Shown here piece after piece: positions 1-9,489 of a stretch of 64,000 bases of DNA. The stretch covers positions 100,006,501 through 100,070,500 of the forward strand of contig CM060883.1 of NCBI GenBank assembly GCA_030762935.1. Reading direction: 5' to 3'. The position numbers and the translations under genes were made by a program. The notes under the pieces were generated by a model that saw nothing but the letters and a program-made list of their open reading frames with translations, was not told the DNA's origin and did not search any database. The stretch comes from Hymenopus coronatus (lineage: Eukaryota > Arthropoda > Insecta > Mantodea > Hymenopodidae). Positions within the stretch are counted from its first letter, which is position 1, and each line of letters opens with the position of its first letter.

Positions 1-300
1 TTCAGAAAGTTGTGTCGTTCTGCGGTGTACCACCTTAAGTGATCCAAGCTTGTCATCATTCGCTGGCCCTTGTGGTTGTCTGTCAGGTTCTTAGGCACCC
101 AGTGAGCCTAACTTTACAAAATTTCTACGTGTCATGAACAATTTGTACACTGCACTATAGGAAATGTACAACTGTTGCAATAAGGTTCGCAGTTGCACAC
201 GCTGGTCATTTAAAATTGCTGCCTCAATGTCTCCGACATTCTGCGGGGTTGCAGCTGTTACCGGCCTCCCAGATTGTGGTTAATCATAAGGTTCACAGGC
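1..300 (-). pseudogene. Mariner-type transposase fragment (N-terminal half), cut by the window edge
   Basis: Read on the minus strand, the stretch gives GRPVTAATPQNV, then a helix-turn-helix-like segment, then a clean run beginning VPKNLTDNHKGQRM and ending near the window edge with WYTAERHNFL. This is the conserved linker and DNA-binding half of mariner-family transposases. At least one frameshift separates the GRP motif from the VPKNLT segment, so the copy is dead. The catalytic DDE part would lie to the left of the window. The exact upstream limit, near 290-430, is unclear because the extreme N-terminus is degenerate. Confidence 0.75.
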
Positions 301-1239
301 CCTCTTGGAAGAATGCACACCACCCCGATGTAATTATCCCCAAGCATGCCATGCATGTCCCTCTCCTGTTTTATGTCCTTTGGCCCACACTTCTCTGTTC
401 TTCACACATGGATGACAGTAGCATGCACACCATCTTTGATGCATAGTTCATGCTTTTCTTGCTGGAGCTGCACATGAAACAAAAATTACCCTCTGTAGTG
501 AAAACTTTAAATTATATCTGTGTAAAATTGCAACAATCCAGCTGAAATATCAAGGCACAAAAAATTATTGTGCGATATTATTCAATCTGCCCGGGTATTT
601 GACAATACTAATAAACAGTGAGTAGTGTAATGGGCGCAACAGTTCAGTAATGGATGATGTGAATTATAAAGTTACCTCCTCACGTAAATGTATACCATTT
701 ATTTGCATTCTATGGCTGCAGGATTTGTGTTCCATCTATGATGGGAGTTCGTTTTGAGTTCATGTTATGAAATACAAAATATGGATTAGAAACTTGTATA
801 CATCCTGGGAAGTAGTGTTCTTTGCCATTTAATATATGCTTATTATGGTACCAGGAAGAGTTTTAGCAGATCTTCAAGAATGCTTATAAAATGGAATTAC
901 GTTTTATTTTAAAATAGGATTACTTCATTGGAAGCAAGGGAACATGTTGCAATTAATATAAAGAAACTTTTAGGAATAAAAGATGAGGTGAGAGAGTGCA
1001 ATGAGCACTGCAGAGCTACCTGTTGTTTACTTACAGAGCAGTCTGAAAGAATGGATGGACAGGGAAAAACAGGCACATTTCTACCAGTCGTAAATGGAAA
1101 TCAGGAGTAGGGAAACATACAATAATGCAAAATGTACCCCAGCATTCGCCTACTAACCTGGCAGTTGACAGGTTCAATGGGGACCTGCCAAGTACGGATC
1201 TCAGATGCTCAGTAAGGAAGATAAATAAATAGGCAACAT
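301..1239. other. RPN2 intron sequence, no gene recognised
   Basis: AT-rich sequence with only short chance ORFs. A stretch at 917-987 is bounded by an AG acceptor after a T-rich tract and a GAG|GTGAGA donor, and it is open in one frame. Its peptide (ITSLEAREHVAINIKK) does not match the RPN2 region expected here, so it is not annotated as an exon. Confidence 0.4.
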
Positions 1240-1545
1240 TAGTTTGCATTTTTGGGCAAATGGAAATGGAGTTTTATTTATGGACGCTCTTTAACTGCTG
1301 TGGTTCTCAGCGTCCCATTCTATATTGGACGTGAAAAACCACTTAATTTTGCTCAGAGGCCTCTCTATCAGGCTTGTTCTTTTAGGTGCCATAAATCTAT
1401 GACACAGGACCAATGGCTTTACTTCCCTTCCTAAGGAAGCCATGCTAAGGATGTTTGCACCTGAAAAAATCCATCGTCCTCTGCTGGGTTTGAACCCGCG
1501 AACATGGTTTTATGAAATTAGCATGGTAACCATTACAGCACAGAG
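1240..1545 (-). mobile_element. SINE-like repeat with tRNA-like head
   Basis: On the minus strand the right end (1485-1545) looks like a decayed tRNA gene. It has an acceptor-like CCCTCTG pairing with CAGAGGA, an A-box-like TGTAATGGTTACCAT, a CAT anticodon-like loop and a B-box GGGTTCAAACCC. The anticodon stem no longer pairs, so this is not a functional tRNA. The non-tRNA body continues to about 1240. No poly(A) tail or target-site duplication was identified. Family unknown. Confidence 0.45.
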
Positions 1546-2180
1546 GGCGACAGATGCCACAGCTAAACATAATTGTGTATGTGAGGTAGAATGATGTTTG
1601 CAGATACTTCCAGATTAATATTTTAGTTAATTTGGTAAATGATGTTCTCTTAACGCAACTAATGCCCAAAGTGTACTGGATATGTATTTCCTAAAGATTC
1701 ACAACTGGAACAGAGTTTTGAGAAGGGAAGTTAACATTGTTTCTCCTTTGTGCTGCCTGCCAGCCATTTACTCATTATCAGTCATTGTCATTGTGATGAA
1801 GGTTCTCCTTACTTTTGGGGTCAAAAAATATTCTTTCCTCTGTTGTACCCCTATAGTTGTTTTCTGCTTGTAAACATGCTTTATCCTTATTTCAGTGTTG
1901 TACCCTACATTACATATAATTCTGCACATTTACTGTGTTGTCACAATACTATTTTGCTTTCCAAAATGAGGAAAGCTTTCAGGAAGTTGGCAAGTAGCTA
2001 AGTTGTATGTATTAAAAATGGTGTGTATATTTGGGGGCAGTCAAATGATGTGCAAGATAACTTTCGTTCTTCTGATGTATCTTAGGAAGACAGTATTGGA
2101 ACTGATGATTTCAGAACAATTCGTATGTAGAGAATGGAAGAGTATTGGGCAGTTTTTTCAGCATTGGCTTTATTTTGCAG
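1546..2180 (+). other. RPN2 intron upstream of the first visible exon
   Basis: AT-rich intron with no recognised element. It ends in the acceptor TTTTGCAG just before 2181. Long open stretches here, such as 2003-2437, are open mainly because they run into the real exon. Confidence 0.5.
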
Positions 2181-2353
2181 CCCTCCTGGTTAGTGGAGCA
2201 TACAAATTGGCCAACACTGTTAACAAGCCACCACCAATCACAGGAGATCAAGCGGTGAAGTTTGCCAATTATTTCCTAAGTCGTCGCTCTGTGCAGACTG
2301 CAAAAGGTGCTTACAGTCTTCTTGAGGTGGTCAATACTCTTACAAACAACAAA
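2181..2353 (+). CDS. RPN2: Ribophorin II exon (first in window)
   Basis: The exon encodes ALLVSGAYKLANTVNK, then PPPITGDQAVKFANYFLS and ends NTLTNNK. It corresponds to the RPN2 segment that in human reads ALFVAATYKL and leads to the YHVPV strand, in the middle of the lumenal domain. The acceptor is TTTTGCAG|CC and the donor AAA|GTAAGTA. The exon starts in the second base of a codon whose first base comes from the previous exon, and it ends on a full codon. That phase fits the next exon. It is 173 bp. The upstream partner exon is not in the window. RPN2 acts in the ER membrane as part of the oligosaccharyltransferase, which transfers the lipid-linked glycan to nascent chains. Confidence 0.92.
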
Positions 2354-2449
2354 GTAAGTATCTTAGATCATTTAAGGGCTTGCATATTGCAAATGAAGTA
2401 CTTACTTATTCAAAATGAATTGTTGTTAAGTAGCTAATTGGATGTTTTT

Positions 2450-2935
2450 TAATATAGTTAAAATTGCATACTTGTGGGCAGATCTTATCCAGGTGTGCCA
2501 CCAACATACATCACTACAATACCATGAGCTCTCTTTATTACACCTTATCTATTTCATCCTAACATCCCATAAGAGTTCCACAATTGTCCTTTATCTCTCC
2601 CCAACCACTCCCGTTTAGTCAACTCAACTCTATTTATTTGCCCCTTTGCATTTAAACATTATGTGAAGACGATCCTCATCCTCCCCACAAATTGGACATA
2701 GTCCCTGCCTAAAACCCTTCAATTTCCATGTCATGCCAGCCCTGATCTCTGATTTCTACTACACATTTTAAGATATTCCTCCTTTCCTGCATTTTCCTTT
2801 ATCTCTTTATACCATCGGGCAATATTTTCCCTGTCATTTGTGCCCGTAGATTTTGTGTATCAATATCCTCCAGTCTTATCCTCACTTCTTTTCAAAACCC
2901 GCTATTTGTATTGTCTATAGTGTAACACAAATCTC
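2450..2935 (-). mobile_element. 3' end of a non-LTR retrotransposon, degenerate
   Basis: The minus strand contains RAGMTWKLKGFRQGLCPICG followed by EDEDRLHIMFKCKG. This resembles the C-terminal zinc-knuckle region (C-x2-C...H...C) of a family of arthropod LINEs whose consensus here runs LAWLKAGIWKLKG...CPLC. Further upstream on the same strand the ILPDGIKRIKE segment fits the same region. Stops and frameshifts occur throughout. It fills most of the 731-bp intron between the first two exons. Confidence 0.6.
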
Positions 2936-3084
2936 CTAGCCCATTCTTGTTTAAATGCTATGAAAATTAGTAGCTAGTGATAATTTTTTTTTTTAATAAG
3001 TTTCATGTAATTAACATTTCTAAGCATATAAATATTTTGAAATATTCCTTTGTTGAAGTTTACTTAGAGCACATATGTTTTCAG

Positions 3085-3287
3085 TTCCACCTGCCGGTGG
3101 CGATAACACTTGCGAGCCAGGCAGCAGTGTCTTCAGAACAACCACGAGTCTCAGTGAAGGTGAGCGATCTGCTGGGCCGACCTCTCAGCAATGAACCTTT
3201 GACAGTGACGGCAGAGAGTGCCACAAGGGTTGGCGATGAGGTAGTTGTCCTGTCAAAGAAAAAGTTTGAGCCCTCTACAGGAGATAA
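3085..3287 (+). CDS. RPN2: Ribophorin II exon (second in window)
   Basis: The exon begins with FHLPVAITLASQ directly after a TTTTCAG acceptor and continues through VSVKVSDLLGRPLSNEPLTV to FEPSTGD. This matches the RPN2 family strand written FHVPVVVVPEG in human and the beta-rich lumenal segment after it, including the T/F-x-P-x-GD motif. It starts in frame with the previous exon, giving NNK|FHLPV, and ends with two bases of a codon (AA). The donor is AA|GTAAGTT. The length is 203 bp. A family-T transposon (T1) begins only about 30 bp past the donor. Confidence 0.94.
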
Positions 3288-3317
3288 GTAAGTTTATAGT
3301 TTCCAGGACTCTTCAAA

Positions 3318-4161
3318 CTTTATCTGAATACAAGGCAATGTTTTTTTCCAAATTATTAATGTTGAGATGTGAGCGTTATCTTCATTCGCAATATATGCTT
3401 TCAGAATACCGTGTAGGGAAAAAGTAAGTTTCAAACTTCACAGGTATGGCTGTGATGATGCATTGGAGAAGGTCGCGACCATAGATTAATAGTCGCAACA
3501 TATGTGGTAGATTCTATGTGTTCCATTTTGTGCCAAAAATTAGCTGTTAACTGGTCTATGAGCATTCTCATTGGTAAAAACATTACTTGTACTCTCCAAG
3601 ACTAAAATAAAATTAGACGGCTTCTAAGTGTGTTGTCTCAATAGAAAATGGCATCTATAATTGTTGTTACAGCTACTCTCCTGCCACCGCCACAGTCACA
3701 CATACCGTACATCCGTTTTTCATTTCTCCCGCTCACAATGTAAATTTCTGCACAAATTCAACTTAGGTAAAAACATTAAATTTTTGTCTAAATACCAAAT
3801 CATATCCATCATTGTCATTACAGTTACCCTGCTGCCATCACCAATGCTGTTGCACCCATACCAACATTCTGTCACCTGCTCAAAACATGAATTTCCACGC
3901 AAATTCAAATTCAGTAAAATTATAAATAAATAAATAAAATAAAACATTTAATGGACTTAATCAGCTTAAGTGCCCATTAGTTTGTTCAAAGTATATGGCA
4001 AACCTATAAATTTCATTTAGAAATTCTTCTTTTCATATATGTCTTTTAAACATTTTTTTAAATACTTATATGTAGATGATATGCTAAATTTCAAAATTAA
4101 GTTTTGAAAAATTGGGGACGTCTTACATGCGAGGTTGTCTTTTATTCTGGTAAATTCGGTA
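3318..4161 (+). mobile_element. Family-T TIR element, copy T1
   Basis: This is one of four copies in the window of an ~0.9-kb non-autonomous element with terminal inverted repeats. The left end is TATCTGAATACAAGGCAATG and the right end includes GGTAAATTCGGTA, degenerate versions of the CTGTATTTATCC terminus seen best in copy T3. Shared internal blocks include an AAGTTTCAAACTT segment near 3426, GCCAAAAATTAGCTGTTA near 3533 and GATATGCTAAATTTC near 4078. Near 4030-4075 it holds a single unit of the 30-bp repeat that is amplified in T2. Near 3650-3920 it holds two to three units related to T2's 92-bp array. No transposase ORF is present. Confidence 0.7.
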
Positions 4162-4227
4162 TGTTTTTCAGGGGCTTTAGAATAAAAAAAAGGTACAGTT
4201 GTAAAAAAACACATAAGTTATTTGGCT

Positions 4228-4475
4228 GGTTGGTTGGTATCTAATGTTGAACAGTTAGCAGTGAAGCCATTCGCTCTCTTGCATTCCAGTATTTTGATGT
4301 CATATTATCATGTTGACTAAAGGTTGGGCAGCGCAATAGATGGTTTCCATCCATATCTTCTTTAACTATACAGAAAGGACACAGAGGAGATCTCACTATT
4401 CCAATCTTGAATAAATGTTGCCTGTTAGGAATCTAAAAGTTACTACACAGGATTTTCTTGGTAATGTAGTAAATC
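4228..4475 (-). mobile_element. LINE-H 3' end fragment
   Basis: The stretch is closely similar to 29080-29340, the 3' end of the minus-strand LINE-H. The encoded C-terminus there reads FRIGIVRFPLCPFC, then MDGNHLLHCPTFSQHDNM, a CCHC-like knuckle. Here the frame is interrupted. It abuts the mariner fragment that begins near 4475. Confidence 0.7.
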
Positions 4476-5190
4476 TTTTGCATACGTGAAAGCATGCAAC
4501 ACTTAAAATGCAATCATGAGATTGATTCGGAAGCTGGTTTGGCACTTTTCTGTTGTAATCCTGACGAGTTTCTGCATCGATGCATAGCTGTGGCTGAAAC
4601 ATGGATACACTACTACACCCTAGAAACAGTGGGTGTTTAAAGGCAAACCGGCTCCGAAGAAGGCAAAGGTGGTGAAATGTGTAGATAAGGTGATGGCCTC
4701 AGTTTTTTGGGATGCACTCAGAATTATCTACATTGATTACTTGCAGAAATGAAGAATGATAGAGTATTATGCATGGTTTTTGCACCGGTTGAACGAGAAA
4801 TCAAGAAAAATGCCCTCATCCAGCAAAGAAAAAGATTCTCTTCCATCAAGATAATGCAAAGGTGCATGCCTGTGCAGTTTCAATGGCAAAAATTGTAGAA
4901 TTAAGGTTCAAATTACTATATCATCCACGGTATTCAACCAGATTTGGCCCCCAGTGACTGTGTTTTATTTCCAAACTTGAAAAAGTGGCTCGGCAGAAAA
5001 TGATAGACGTCAAATGAAGAGGTCATCTCCCAAGCAGACGTCTATTTTGAGGGCCTTCCAAAAAATAGTTGGAGAAATTCTGGGAAAAGTATATCGAGCT
5101 AAATGGAGATTCTGTTGAAAAATAAGAATAAAATACCAAAATTAATTTGTTTTTCTGTCTTTTTCCGAAGACTTACTGAACACGCTTAGT
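4475..5190 (+). pseudogene. Mariner transposase remnant (catalytic half)
   Basis: Several frames of the + strand together give the mariner catalytic region. Motifs are LALFCCNPDEFLHR, AETWIHYYTLET (first Asp replaced by Ala in the usual DETWIH), KKAKVV/DKVMA, FWDA, a HQDNAKVHA block near 4840-4870, YHPRYSTRFGP and a final KWLGRK-like segment. The sequence after the stop near 5120 ends in TTACTGAACACGCTTAGTA, a plausible 3' terminal inverted repeat. Frameshifts and stops are frequent. The 5' part, with the DNA-binding domain, is missing, replaced by the LINE-H fragment. Confidence 0.75.
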
Positions 5191-5899
5191 ATACTCGCAT
5201 CATGCACACTACTAGCTGGTAGTGAAACCTCTCTCACATGGGTTATTGTGCAAACTTTGGTTGCTTAACTTGAAGTGTTCTACTTTTCCCTTATTTCAGC
5301 ACTCTTGCGTGTCGTTTTGCCAAATTGTCCATATTTAAGTGTTTATTTTACTGCACATATTGCTTTATTAACATTCTGTTTATTTCGGCAGTTTTCTTTT
5401 CAATTGTTTCACAGTTGGTGCGTAACTCTTTTGCTTATTTGGTGCCTTATTTCAATATTTGCCTAATATACTGTCTACATTTGCCTGTACCATAACTAAC
5501 TAGAACTCTTCCTGCATCTGGTTTTGTCCTATCCTAATGTCTTGTTGTATGCTTAATCTTCTCTCTATCCATCCCTTGGCTTAGGTTTTGCAGCGACTCT
5601 CTCTCTAACAAATTATTTTCCCAATATCGCATTTTTTCTTTGAATAAGTATTTCATTATTTTAGCTTAAGTATGTTATATTTGTTTTATATTCCTTATTT
5701 AATTATCAGTGTTGGTGTACTATACAAGCTGTGCTGGATATAGTAGGCACAGTGCAACTGAGACTATAATCAGGGCTTGCTGACATGTCCTGTGGAGGAG
5801 GAGGTCCTTCTGGCATTGGGATGGAGAACTGTGAGCCTATGAGTTTTCATTGCAGGGGTTATCTAGGATGTGATACTGTGACTAGATGTCCTCAGGAGA
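5191..5899. other. Intron sequence, nothing recognised
   Basis: AT-rich, with pyrimidine-rich stretches. No transposase or reverse transcriptase motif was found. The last part (after about 5760) may already be decayed gypsy sequence, but I could not support that. Confidence 0.4.
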
Positions 5900-6640
5900 T
5901 ATGAGGTGATGGTCGACATTGGCTGAAGTTGCTCCTGAGCCACCATAAACATTGGGGCATGCCAGCACCTCATGGAATCAGTGATGAGAGGGTTGCCTTC
6001 TATAGCTAGAGGACATCATCATTGTTGGCAGCAACTTCAGAGGCCATCTCGAGAACCTGACCAAGATGCTGCAGGCAGCTAACCTGAAACTAAATGCGAA
6101 GAGATGCCAACTCTTCTGTATGGAGGTGAACTACTTGGGCCAGTAGATAAGACAGAGGCAGTAGACATTGGTCTTACCCAAAAGACAAAAAGAGCTGTAA
6201 AGTTCCTGAGCCTATGTGTCAGAGGCTTCTCCCATATCATAATGGAAAAGTCATTCTTACATATAAAAAAAGCATTCCAGGCGCTTAAGTTGCAGTGTGT
6301 CTATTTTAAGATTTCTACAACCTAGTGGCGACTAGATTGTGAACATTGATGCCAGTGACACTGACATTGGAGGCATTCTATCGCAGGTCCTGAATGGCCA
6401 GGAGCAGGTAATATTTTACTATAGCAAGACACTCTCCAAGGCAAAAAAATACTACTGTGTTTGATGGTGGGCGCCCCTGGCATTTCCACTTGAGGACTGG
6501 CCACTGTCCCCTCTGTTGAGTGTAAAATATCTGGAGGGCCAGACAGAAATGCTATGTCCAGATGGGTGTGGTCACTGCACTAAGGTTGAGGATAAAGGTT
6601 GGGACCACTGCTGAGAGAAGTGGAGGCGGGAGTAGACTGT
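5900..6640 (+). pseudogene. Gypsy-like (Ty3) pol remnant: RT end and RNase H
   Basis: Between 5960 and 6160 the + strand gives EDIIIVGSNFRGHLENLTKM, then LQAANLKLNAKRCQLF and EVNYLGQ, the C-terminal half of a Ty3/gypsy reverse transcriptase. It starts at the YLDD-equivalent box, of which the EDII part remains. Near 6345-6470 follows NIDASDTDIGGILSQ and VIFYYSKTLSKAKKYYCV, the start of the gypsy RNase H. FHLRTGHCPLC at about 6483 continues it. Stops and frameshifts make it inactive. It forms one decayed element with the integrase piece and the LTR near 7255-7733. Confidence 0.75.
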
Positions 6641-6974
6641 ACTGGGAAGACATTGCACCCTTCAAGTCCTCTTGGGTCAATGGGAATCACGGAAAATGAA
6701 AAGGTAGAGTACAGGAGTCACCTGATGGAAAGACTAATCCTCCATTGTGGTAAGGTGACAAGGCCTGGAGGATGTCTGGGACCCAACCAGTGGCTGAGAC
6801 TGAGAGGTGGCAGCCCACAGACCGGAGCAAGTAGTGTAACCATCACCAACTGTCCTGTACTTTCTTTTGAGCTAGTAGCACGGCGATTCCAACCTTTATT
6901 AAGCATAAAGGAATGCTCCTGCCATTGGTCATTGGGCCCCTTGGATCTAGTCAGGAGGTTCAATTTCTTAACTG
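6641..6974 (+). other. Unassigned spacer inside the gypsy-like remnant
   Basis: The position between RNase H and integrase fragments suggests former pol sequence, but no integrase zinc-finger or DDE motif could be read in any frame. Confidence 0.35.
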
Positions 6975-7237
6975 GTGACTTTCCCCATATTTGCTAATTG
7001 TGAGTCAATTATTGTTCCATGGCAGGTCCAGAACCTGCATAAAATTGGATTGCTATTGTGTCCAAATTGTGTGTTATGTAACAAGGAAGAAGAAATGAAT
7101 ATGGAACATATATATAAATCTGTGAACAACTTAAACTGTATCCAGGCTTTGTTGCTAAACCCTGAGCATTAGCCCCACACACACTCACCCACACCCACAC
7201 CCACACACACACCCACACACACACACCCACACACACC
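6975..7237 (+). mobile_element. Possible LINE 3' fragment followed by a CA-rich microsatellite
   Basis: A + frame gives GLLLCPNCVLCNKEEEMNME followed by HIY, a C-x2-C...H pattern resembling the C-terminal knuckle of non-LTR retrotransposons. Directly after it, 7172-7237 is a CA/CCA-rich simple repeat. It interrupts the gypsy-like pol remnant. Assignment is weak because the segment is short. Confidence 0.35.
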
Positions 7238-7254
7238 AGCCACATGAAGAACAT

Positions 7255-7438
7255 TAATCACCAGAGAGATTGGGACGTCAGGGTGCCACTTTTCTTGCTA
7301 GCCTTCTACTCTTCAACCAAAGGCACCAGTGGACTGTGTGGAGCATGGCACATCAACACATTCAGATTGTGAATGACGCTGCAAGAGAAGGGTGATTTGA
7401 TGTGGTGCTGAAGACTGCCTCAAGAAGAGAGTCAAGTC
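7255..7438 (+). pseudogene. Gypsy integrase C-terminal fragment
   Basis: The + strand reads RDWDVRVPLFLLAFYSSTKG, the conserved C-terminal integrase block of Ty3/gypsy elements (family form RDWD..PLFL.AYRSS.H). The frame decays after about 60 codons. Its place just upstream of an LTR-like sequence is the expected order. Confidence 0.65.
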
Positions 7439-7733
7439 TGTTACACTGGGGAAGATCAGACCTGAGGAGGGAGCATGTGACCACATCTAATTGCTTTTAG
7501 TGGCTTGCTTTGGAAAGGCTATAACAGATTGTTGCACATTTCCTTTAAGTGGGCATGCTTCTTTTGGGAATTTGTGTTGACATCTTGGACCGCTATAAAA
7601 GGAGTGCTGTAAGCCAGGTGAGTATTAGCGTGCAGCAGTCAAGCGTTGAGAAAATGTTTGTTGCAAAAGCATGGAAATGAAGATGTTTGATTGTAATCCG
7701 GTTTTTTTTTTTTTTTACAGAGACTTTGTTACA
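7439..7733 (+). repeat. Putative 3' LTR of the gypsy-like element
   Basis: The segment starts TGTTACACTGGGG and ends TTTGTTACA, so it has TG...CA termini. It lies directly after the integrase remnant and carries a TATA-box-like GCTATAAAAGG at about 7590. The length is about 295 bp. No 5' LTR copy was found in the window, so the boundaries are inferred. Confidence 0.5.
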
Positions 7734-7879
7734 ATAATATTGTGTTTTCTTTCATTCTTTTTTTTTTTATACATCCATAAATACATATTTCAAACCTAAC
7801 TATGCAAAACTGAATGAGAAAAATAATTGTTTGTGCAATAAATCAATATATTGAATTTTATTCAATCTCTTTATTGATG

Positions 7880-8940
7880 GCACTACAGAGCATACTATTA
7901 ACAGTAATAAACTTTTATCTGTGATAAATAAAACACAAATCCCTGGTCTCCTTTTTGCAGATGTTTGGTAGTGGGTTCCATTACTGTAAATGATCTAAAA
8001 TTGTCTTTACAAGAAATAGATTATTAGTGTATAGAATGGGGACTAAATGTGAATATAGAAAAAACCCAAATTGTAGTATTCAAGACAGGGTTCAAGATTG
8101 CACTTATTTAGGAATAAAAGTAGATGCAGAAGATAAATGGGAGAAGAAAGTAGCATTAACAAAAGGAAAGGCAACAATGATGACTGAGAGGATGGTTATA
8201 TAAACATTTAGAGATGGAAGTGAAATGGTTGACACTAGGACACTATATAGTACTGAATTTTGGGGTCTCAAAAGTGGATGGGAAGTTGTAGATTTTGCAA
8301 GGAAGTTTTGGGGTTGCCTAGAGCAACAGCAAATGAAGTAGCCCAAATTGAAATGGGGAGAGTGGCAAGAAAAGGATTAGTTATAGAGAGGGCTTTATAA
8401 TATTGGTATAGGATCCTATATTTAGAAGATGATAATTTTCTTAAACCAAGAAACAAGTTTACAAAGCACAAGTTTGGTAAGTAATTTAAGAAATAGCTTA
8501 GAAAATAATGGTTTAAATAAAGGTTGGAGGAAATGAGAAACAAATTATAATGGTTTTTGAAAGGGAGCAACAAAAAGATATAAAGATATAGAAATTCACA
8601 AATTATTTAGTCAGCAATCGCAGAAGAGATCACTTGTGTCTTATATAGCTATACAAATAGCTGGGAAAGAGATAGACATATGGATAGCACTAGCCAGGAA
8701 GAAAGGAGGGAGATAGCAGGGCTAAAAGCAGGAATATGGAACCTAAATGGGAACCCAGAAGGTAAATGTGCATTAAGTGAGGTATGTAGAAAAGAAAATA
8801 TATGGTCAAAATGAATAGGAAATTCTATATAAATAAAATTATGGATAAGAACTGTAAGACATTGGGACAATATTTCAAAAAAAGGCAAAAATAAATGGAA
8901 ATGGACTGTTAAAAGAGAAGTATAGTTTATGAGCATCTAG
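7880..8940 (+). pseudogene. Non-LTR retrotransposon RT and C-terminal remnant
   Basis: Pieces of a LINE ORF2 can be read along the + strand: IPGLLFAD at 7945 (the RT active-site box), NGD..VNIEKTQ-like sequence to 8080, KFWGCLRATANEVAQIEMGR near 8300-8360, IERAL.YWYRILYLEDD near 8385-8430, and near 8690-8760 SQEERREIAGLKAGIWNLNG, the same C-terminal family as at 2450-2935 on the other strand. Many stops. Ends about 150 bp before the exon at 9092. Confidence 0.7.
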
Positions 8941-9091
8941 TAGTTGTGGCAGTTACTGTAATATGTTTTTGTATAACTTAAATTAGAGTGCCCACTGAAA
9001 AAGAGGCCTGTCCAATAGTGCTTCAATAAACTTAGATTTAAAGAAATGTATTGAGTATAGCAATTTTGACAAGTTGTGTTAATGTTTGCAG

Positions 9092-9301
9092 CACTCTGTA
9101 CTCTGTGAACCTGATGGAGACAAAGCCAGAGAGAGGACTGTACAAGCTATCTGTGAGTGCAGCTCTTGCCAAAGCTGATCCCAGAATGGTTGGTAACGTG
9201 GGTGCCTCGCTCACTGTCAAAGTAATGTGCGCTGTTGGCGTGGAAAATGTTGAAGTAGGCACTGCCGATGCAGATCAAACAACACAAGCCAAACTTGCCA
9301 A
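9092..9301 (+). CDS. RPN2: Ribophorin II exon (third in window)
   Basis: After the TTTGCAG acceptor the first base completes the split codon (AA+C, Asn). The exon then reads TLYSVNLMETKPERGLYKLS and continues through GASLTVKVMCAVGVENVEVG to TTQAKLA. This aligns with the RPN2 family segment FELNFMNVKFSSGYYDF through VGITNVDLSTVDKDQS. The exon ends with two bases (AA) of the codon finished in the next exon. The donor is AA|GTGAGT. The length is 210 bp. The intron that follows is about 35.9 kb and begins with the expanded T2 transposon only about 96 bp beyond the donor. Confidence 0.95.
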
Positions 9302-9489
9302 GTGAGTTCACATTTCATTTGTTGTGGCTCTTGAATAAAAAAGAGCACATCCCATTTTTTACCATAGCTTCTAAACCAATCTTGTTTTTCTGCCAACCTC
9401 ATTTATCCGAATACAAAACAAACTTGCATGCAAGACAACTCCAATTTTTCAGAACTTAATTTTGGAATTTAGCATATCATTTATATGTA

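Noticed and set aside
917..987. Possible small exon with good splice-like borders (ITSLEAREHVAINIKK)
   Set aside because: The peptide does not match the RPN2 region expected upstream of the exon at 2181 or any family I know. Splice-like borders of this quality arise by chance in AT-rich introns.
1480..1545. tRNA-Met-like gene on the minus strand
   Set aside because: A and B boxes and part of the acceptor stem are present, but the anticodon stem does not pair and a SINE-like body follows. It is better explained as a SINE head.
3661..3933. 90-codon ORF inside T1
   Set aside because: It spans the repeated non-coding modules of family T, and equivalent frames are not conserved in T3 or T4.
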